Shown here piece by piece: positions 57,931-64,000 of a stretch of 64,000 bases of DNA. Numbering within the stretch: the first letter of the stretch is position 1; each line of letters starts with the position of its first letter. This stretch comes from Panopea generosa. Taxonomy: Eukaryota > Mollusca > Bivalvia > Adapedonta > Hiatellidae. Under the pieces are notes generated by a model. The model was given only the letters and a program-made list of their open reading frames with translations, did no database searches and was not told where the DNA came from. A program made the position numbers and the translations under genes. The stretch covers positions 34,446,492 through 34,510,491 of the forward strand of contig CM055907.1 of NCBI GenBank assembly GCA_029582155.1, given 5' to 3'.

Positions 57931-59800
57931 GGTCATGCTGTGTAGGTATTGAATGGCCAGGTTATCTAGGTATTACACAATCAGGTTTTCTAGATATTGA
58001 ACGGCCAGGTCGTGTAGGTATTGAACGGCCAGATTATGTACATGTTGAATGGCCAGGTTATCTCGGTATTACACAATCAGGTTTTCTAGATATTGAACGG
58101 CCAGGTTGTGTAGGTATTGATCGGCCAGGTTATGTAGGTATTACACAATCGGGTTTTCTAGATATTGAACGGCCAGGTCGTGTAGTAATTGGATGGCCAG
58201 ATTATGTACATGTTGAAAGGCCAGGTTATCTAGGTATTACACAATCAGGTTTTCTAGATATTGAACGGCCAGGTCGTGTAGTTATTGAACGGCCAGATTA
58301 TGTACATGTTGAAAGGCCAGGTTATCTAGGTATTACACAATCAGGTTTTCTAGATATTGAACGGCCAGGTTGTGTAGGTATTTAACGGCCAGATGGTATA
58401 GATGTTGAAAGGCCAGGTTATCTCGGTATTACACAATTAGGTTTTCGAGATATTGAACGGCTGGGTCGTGTAGTTATTGATCGGCCAGATTATGTAGATG
58501 TTGAAAGGCCAGGTTATCTAGGTATTACACAATCAGGTTTTCTAGATATTGAACAGCTAGGTTATGTACATGTTGAAAGGGCAGGCTATCTCGGTATAAC
58601 ACAATCAGGTTTTCTAGATATTGAACGGCCAGGTTGTGTAGGTATTGAACGGCCAGATTATGTACATGTTGAAAGGCCAGGTTATCTAGGTATTTCACAA
58701 TCAGGTTTTCTAGATATTGAACGGCCAGGTCGTGTAGTTATTGAACGGCCAGATTATGTACATGTTGAAAGGCCAGGTTATCTAGGTATTACACAATCAG
58801 GTTTTCTAGATATTGAACGGCCAGGTCGTGTAGTTATTGAACGGCCAGATTATGTACATGTTGAAAGGCCAGGTTATCTAGGTATTACACAATCAGGTTT
58901 TCTAGATATTGAACGGCCAGGTCGTGTAGTAATTGGATGACCAGATTATGTACATGTTGAAAGGCCAAGTTATCTAGGTATTACACAATTAGGTTTTCTA
59001 GATATTGAACGGCCAGGTCGTGTAGTTATTGAACGGCCAGTTCATGTACATGTTGAAAGGCCAGGTTTTCTAGGTATTACACAATCAGGTTTTCTAGATA
59101 TTGAACGGCCAGGTTGTGTAGGTATTGAACGGCCAGATTGTGTAGATGTTGAAAGGCCAGGTTATCTAGGTATTACACAATCAGGTTTTCTAGATATTGA
59201 ACGGCCAGAGTGTGTAGATATTGAACGGCCAGGTTATCTCGGTACTACACAATCAGGTTTTCTAGATATTGATCAGCCAGGTTGTGTAGGTATTGAACAG
59301 CCAGATGGTATAGATGTTGAAAGGCCAGGTTATCTAGGTATTACACAATCAGGTTTTCTAGATATTGAACAGCTAGGTTGTGTAGGTATTGAACGGCCAG
59401 AGTGTGTAGATATTGAACGGCCAGGTTATCTAGGTATTACACAATCAGGTTTTCTAGATATTAAACAGCTAGGTTGTGTAGGTATTGAACGGCCAGATTG
59501 TGTAGATATTGAACGACCAGGTTATCTAGGTATTACACAATCAGGTTTTCTAGATACTGAACGGCCAGATTGTGTTGGTGTTGAACGGCCAAGTTATCTA
59601 GGTATTACACAACCAGCTTTTCTAGATATTAAACGACCAGGTTGTGTTGATATTGAACGGCCAGGTTATCTAGGTATTACACAACCAGATTTTCTAGATA
59701 TTGATCGGTCAGGTTGTGTTGATATTGAACGGCAAGGTTATCTAGGTATCACACAATCGGGGTTTTTTGGCCAGGTTTTGTAAGTATTGAACGGTCAGGT
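57931..59800 (+). repeat. Higher-order minisatellite, 4 x 24 bp = 96-bp unit
   Basis: Four related 24-mers form one unit: 'ggccaggttatctaggtattacac', then 'aatcaggttttctagatattgaac', 'ggccaggtcgtgtagttattgaac' and 'ggccagattatgtacatgttgaaa'. About 19 larger units follow, some shortened to three or two sub-units. The distal end (from ~59570) is more diverged. A 159-codon frame at 57906-58385 is an 8-residue repeat by-product. It fills most of intron 3. Confidence 0.95.
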
Positions 59801-59966
59801 AGGTATTACACGAGCGGGTTTGTAGGTATAGTTATCGGCATATGGATATTATAAATATTTGATAAAAACTGTTCACATATAAATAACATGTTATTGATAG
59901 TTGCAACACATTTGTTGTTGATTAAAACTGCTATATTTGGATCATTTGTAATTGTTCATTTTTTAG

Positions 59967-60018
59967 GCTGATCGACTGATTAAAAAAGCCAGACACAGAC
60001 GTAATAGCAAAGGCGAAG
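59967..60018 (+). CDS. Exon 4, small basic exon
   Basis: Acceptor 'ttgttcattttttag'; 17 codons plus one base; donor 'gcgaag|gtaatt'. It encodes 'ADRLIKKARHRRNSKGE', a basic, probably helical or nuclear-signal-like segment. Phase 0 at entry matches exon 3 and phase 1 at exit matches the acceptor at 60650. It sits between a 96-bp higher-order minisatellite and a 62-bp one. Confidence 0.72.
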
Positions 60019-60174
60019 GTAATTGATGTTGATTTATTAGTTTGTAACTTCCTCTCAACTTGGCTTGCCAAAACCTCTTGCATGATAAAATGTCAAAGAT
60101 CGGAACACGTTACATGTTTCTCAAAAATAACCATTTCGAAAGTGTGTGTGATTTATATATATATTCTGTAATTA

Positions 60175-60537
60175 TAGGGGGATACGAAACGACCACTTCA
60201 TGTTCATCTAATGTTTGGTAAACTGAGATATATTTATAGGGTAATACGAAACGACCACTTCATGTTCATCTAATGTTTGGTAAACTGAGATATATTTATA
60301 GGGTGATACGAAACGACCACTTCATGTTCATCTAATGTTTGGTAAACTGAGATATATTTATAGGGTGATACGAAACGACCACTTCATGTTCATCTAATGT
60401 TTGGTAAACTGAGATATATTTATAGGGTGATACGAAACGACCACTTCATGTTCATCTAATGTTTGGTAAACTGAGATATATTTATAGGGTGATACGAAAC
60501 GACCACTTCATGTTCATCTAATGTTTGGTAAACCCCA
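60175..60537 (+). repeat. Minisatellite, 62-bp unit, 6 copies, near-identical
   Basis: Unit 'gggtgatacgaaacgaccac', 'ttcatgttcatctaatgttt', 'ggtaaactgagatatattta', 'ta'. The six copies differ at almost no position (the first two differ at 'gggggatac' / 'gggtaatac'), so expansion is recent or ongoing. It lies inside intron 4 (632 bp), making more than half of it. Confidence 0.95.
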
Positions 60538-60650
60538 TTCAAAAAAAAAAAGAATGTTGTGACATAATAGTTATTACCAAACAATTTTTAATCGCCCCAT
60601 TTTGTGGTAGGTTGATACAATCGAGATGTTTGATGATTCTTGTTTTACAG

Positions 60651-60658
60651 AAGATTGA
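60651..60658 (+). CDS. Terminal coding exon (last two codons and stop)
   Basis: Strong acceptor 'gattcttgttttacag'. The bases AA complete a Glu codon, followed by GAT and TGA, so the protein ends '...NSKGEED'. The exon continues as 3' untranslated sequence with no clear end; I could not identify a convincing AATAAA signal in the next several hundred bases. The assignment depends on exon 4. Confidence 0.6.
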
Positions 60659-61338
60659 ATGTTTCAAAGTTAACATTATTTTTTTTGTATTTAATTAATC
60701 ATCCAATACCTGACTGGAATGTTGGTGGTAAATATTTTCAGTAGAGAAATGCCATTATTTTTACCATAGAAAGCATACACGCAGTATCTCAAAAAATATA
60801 CTTACTCTATGTTTTAATTACTCGTGTAGACAGAACATCGCAACGTTAAACAGAAAATCGCTTAAGGCCCCAATGCCTTTATTGAGCCTGGTTATATGGA
60901 AAACATGATATATGAATTTACATAATTAAAAATCTGAGACAATTTCCATATTAAAAGCATTAAAAAATTGCTACGTGACATTGTCCCTTCGGATACAAAG
61001 TTTGACGTGAGCACTTTAAGATTACTATCTACTTATTAAATATCATATAATATTGAAACGTGGCAATTTTTCACATTTGAGTGCATTAACAATTCATAAT
61101 TCTAATTTTTGTGGTATATTAAATTTTATTAAAGTTAATAAAGTATGGCGATAGTGTAACAACTACACAAAACACGCGCGCGCATCTTTGCTTGTTCGCA
61201 CGTACGCAGGAACAAAAACACATCACACACCATTAATAAACCAAGGTTAGCGGAATTCGAAAATATATATAAATATACTGATTTTGTTGTGAATGATAAA
61301 ACTAGTGTTACTTCTGATGGTGATGATAATAACCCACA
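60659..61338. other. 3' untranslated/downstream sequence; nothing recognised
   Basis: AT-rich. A polyadenylation site for the PLDLS gene should lie here or beyond, but no convincing AATAAA followed by a GT-rich element was found. Confidence 0.4.
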
Positions 61339-61410
61339 GGTCCTCCGCAAATACATGAGCAAATACGGCTCTTTAAAACTTTCATCAGCTCAATATTTCT
61401 GGCATTCTGT
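61339..61410 (+). CDS. Weak candidate exon
   Basis: 'aataacccacag' could be an acceptor, and 'cattct|gtaagt' is a perfect donor. Between them one frame reads 'VLRKYMSKYGSLKLSSAQYF', then WHS, which looks protein-like. The next codons remain open to 61567. It could be an exon of a downstream gene or chance. No family is recognised. Confidence 0.25.
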
Positions 61411-62954
61411 AAGTGTTCTTTCTGATCCGTTGCGTTTGTGGCTAGTGCACAGAGCCTGTGCGACTTATATTAAGAGGGCCTGCACCCCAAGTCAAAGTTT
61501 AAGCTATAACATGCTCGGTACTTTTCCCCGGGAAAATCTTGAGCAAGATCTAATTGTGACAGGCTAGTTTTCGTTTCACACATGATTCGAAACTAAACTA
61601 TTGGATTTCATTTATCCTTTTTTTTGAATATGCGGTTCTCGTATCACTCGTGTTGTAGTATTACATATCAACAGTTTCAGTTTAGAGACACTTTTATACA
61701 GTGTAACTTATACACTACGCACCTTACGTTTTTTAAAAAGATATATGATGTATTGTTATTACGGGAAAGCTGCAAATGTATATCTGTCCTCTGTACACTG
61801 GTATTTGTCGGTTGCACGAATTTGTTTTGGACACGTGTTTTGTTGTATGCCAACACAAATATTCAGTTGAACGAATGTAGGAGGCATACATCGAAAAAAA
61901 GATAAATGACATCATCAACTTATACGATTGTCGATCATTGAAAACCTCATCATCGATCGCAAATTTCAAAAGTAAACTATAATTAACCCACGTATACGTT
62001 TCATCCTTTAAATTCGCTCGCTGGACCAAGTTTTAAACCACTAGTAATTAGCCGAATGACACATTTCAGTAATTGATTCGCCATAAAGGTAGTTTCTGGT
62101 AAAAACTGTTCAAGATATTCAATACATCTTAAAGTTTATATTTTTGACGTTTTCAAATAAATAGATTGAATTTAAATCGGCAAACATATTTGGTTATCTA
62201 TTTAAACTACTGTTTACACTGATACGGCGTTGTTATAATTGCCTTGGTAATACCAACGCAGAAACGTAAAGCTTTTACCGGCGGTATATGCAGCTTTTAA
62301 TACCCACAAATCCAAAAGCATCATTTAGCATAATGATAGGGACTTTCTAAAGGTTGTGTTTACTGTCCCAAATATACATAAATAAGAAAACTGAAACTTA
62401 TCTTGAAACATGTCCAAAATTATCTCTAAAACCATTATCAAAAGCATTCAAAAGGTGACATTTGTAACAGTTTGTCGGATCGAAACGTCTGTTCATATAA
62501 CAGTATATATTTCATAGGACTGCTTTGGAATTGTTTACATAATGTTTTTCATAGGATTTTGCTTTGGAATTATTTTTACACGCCAATGCCCTGTTCTTTG
62601 CATACCAGTTGAAAGGAAGTTCACGGTGACCTACTTTCTGTTGCTGGCTACAGACAACGCTTTTTAGTGTACTGACTACTCATACGCAGACTGAGAGAGG
62701 GGCAAGATGGCTGCACCCCGCCGGAGATTTTCAGAATATTAAAAAAAGTACAAAAAAGAAGGTGAAATGCACTCCAAAATTCAACCAGCCCTTTGCCATT
62801 TACAAACTTTGCACTGGGGCATTCCAATAGCTACATTCGACACCTCCGTACTGAAATATTCGAAAAATCAACTGAATCCATTTTTTTTTTATAGAAGACT
62901 CAACTTTCGCATCCATGTTAGATACACGTCAGCTTTTTTGCATTTCTCTATCTA
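61411..62954. other. No gene recognised
   Basis: Overlapping frames of 92-98 codons on both strands (61289-62029) show no domain. A short near-duplication, 'catataacagtatatatttcataggac' and 'cataatgtttttcataggat', lies at ~62494-62557. Nothing else is supported. Confidence 0.45.
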
Positions 62955-64000
62955 AGTTTGATATTCATCATGCACGCAATGACACTTAAACTGTTGTGAT
63001 ATTCATCATGCACACAATTACACTTATACTGTTGTGATATTCATCATGCACACAATGACACTTAAACTGTTGTGATATTCATCATGCCCACAATGACACT
63101 TAAACTGTTGTGATATTTATCATGCCCACAATGACACTTATACTGTTGTGATATTTATCATACAAACAATGACACTAATACTGTTGTGATATTTATCATA
63201 CAAACAATGACACTTTTACTGTTGTGATATTTATCATACAAACAATGACACTTATACTGTTGTGATATTTATCATGCACACAATGACACTTAAACTGTTG
63301 TGATATTCATCATGCACACAATGACACTTAAACATTTGTGATATTCATCATGCACACAATGACACTAATACTGTTGTGATATTCATCATACAAACAATGA
63401 CACTTATACTGTTGTGATATTCATCATGCCCACAATGACACTAATACTGTTGTGATATTTATCATACAAACAATGACACTTATACTATTGTGATATTTAT
63501 CATACAAACAATGACACTTATACTGTTGTGATATTCATCATGCACACAATGACACTTAAACTTTTGTGATATTCATCATGCACACAGTGACACTTATACT
63601 GTTGTGATATTTATCATACAAACAATGACACTTATACTGTTGTGATATTTATCATACAAACAATGACACTTATACTGTTGTGATATTCATCATGCACACA
63701 ATGACACTTATACTGTTGTGATATTCATCATGCACACAATGACACTTATACTGTTGTGATATTCATCATGCACACAATGACACTTAAACTGTTGTGATAT
63801 TCACCATGCACACAATGACACTTATACTGTTGTGATATTCATCATGCACACAATGACACTTAAACTGTTGTGATATTCATCATGCACACAATGACACTTA
63901 TACTGTTGTGATATTTATCATACAAACAATGACACTTATACTGTTGTGATATTCATCATGCACACAATGACACTTATACTGTTGTGATATTCATCATGCA
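62955..64000 (+). repeat. Minisatellite, 38-bp unit, ~27 copies, runs off window
   Basis: Unit 'gttgtgatattcatcatgca', 'cacaatgacacttatact'. Two main sub-types, TCATCATGCACAC and TTATCATACAAAC, occur in blocks, and TTAAACT/TTATACT/CTAATACT variants mix among them. The array continues past the window end, so its full size is unknown. Confidence 0.96.

Larger units (their letters stand above)
41257..60658 (+). other. Gene span: Gln-rich, PLDLS-motif protein, five coding exons
   Basis: Proposed coding exons are 41257-41345, 51055-54760, 56653-56742, 59967-60018 and 60651-60658, with introns of 9709, 1892, 3224 and 632 bp. Every junction has GT...AG ends and compatible phase (phase 2, 0, 0, 1), giving about 1314 codons from the ATG at 41257 to a TGA at 60656-60658. 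Agreement of phase across four introns, found independently of any database, is the main support. The start may lie further upstream, because the ATG is the very first codon after an acceptor. A read-through of the exon 3 donor gives an alternative terminus. All four introns contain minisatellites. Confidence 0.75.

Noticed and set aside
57906..58385. 159-codon frame with 8-residue repeats
   Set aside because: A by-product of the 24/96-bp minisatellite. It breaks as soon as the array varies and has no splice context.

Overview
This window looks like nuclear DNA of an animal, most likely a bivalve or related mollusc. It is AT-rich and intron-rich, and dominated by dispersed repeats and minisatellites. 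There are no operons, ribosome binding sites or bacterial features. The mollusc assignment is inferred from tRNA-derived SINEs ending in a 'TATGACTGAAAAATTGTTGAAA'-type tail and from long elements with tandem internal cores that resemble the bivalve 'pearl' elements. No species can be named.

Layout. 1-10.2 kb: no gene recognised; a dispersed repeat (1-290), a SINE piece, a 38-bp minisatellite (4.3-4.76 kb), a degenerate C/T-rich repeat (6.4-7.1 kb), and a long interspersed element (7.43-10.2 kb) with a younger relative nested inside it. 10.8-14.65 kb: a dead L1/Tx1-like LINE with endonuclease, reverse transcriptase and C-terminal zinc-finger remnants. 14.7-18.8 kb: microsatellites and unrecognised DNA. 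18.8-36 kb: a pearl-like element with about 13 core repeats of ~165 bp, a 53-bp minisatellite, two copies of a third long family (one carrying a SINE), a TIR-type MITE, a ~1.2 kb long-TIR element, and a 24-bp minisatellite. 36.8-44.3 kb: another old long element, a cluster of the same MITE (one copy only 82 bp), SINEs and a ~0.4-1.1 kb inverted duplication.

One protein-coding gene could be assembled. It lies on the + strand from about 41.26 to 60.66 kb: exons 41257-41345, 51055-54760, 56653-56742, 59967-60018 and 60651-60658. All splice junctions keep the frame, giving about 1314 residues. The product is a long, mostly disordered, Gln-rich and charged protein with two PLDLS motifs of the kind bound by the corepressor CtBP, a basic stretch that could be a nuclear signal, and a possible SUMO-interacting motif near the N terminus. 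I do not recognise the family. Retention of the exon 3 donor gives another C terminus that ends in a PVDLT motif. Each of its four introns holds a different minisatellite (57 bp, 21 bp, 4x24 bp and 62 bp units), and a 38-bp array runs off the window end downstream. A candidate 5' coding exon of a second gene lies antisense in intron 3 (57231-57378).

The most interesting non-coding structure is shared by three unrelated-looking long repeat families. Each has a 5' hairpin, a GTCCGTCGTC-rich leader, tandem cores, a subterminal inverted repeat near the 3' end, in some copies a 3' hairpin, and a CTTGTT-type terminus. This is the layout expected of non-autonomous Helentron (HINE/DINE-1-like) elements.
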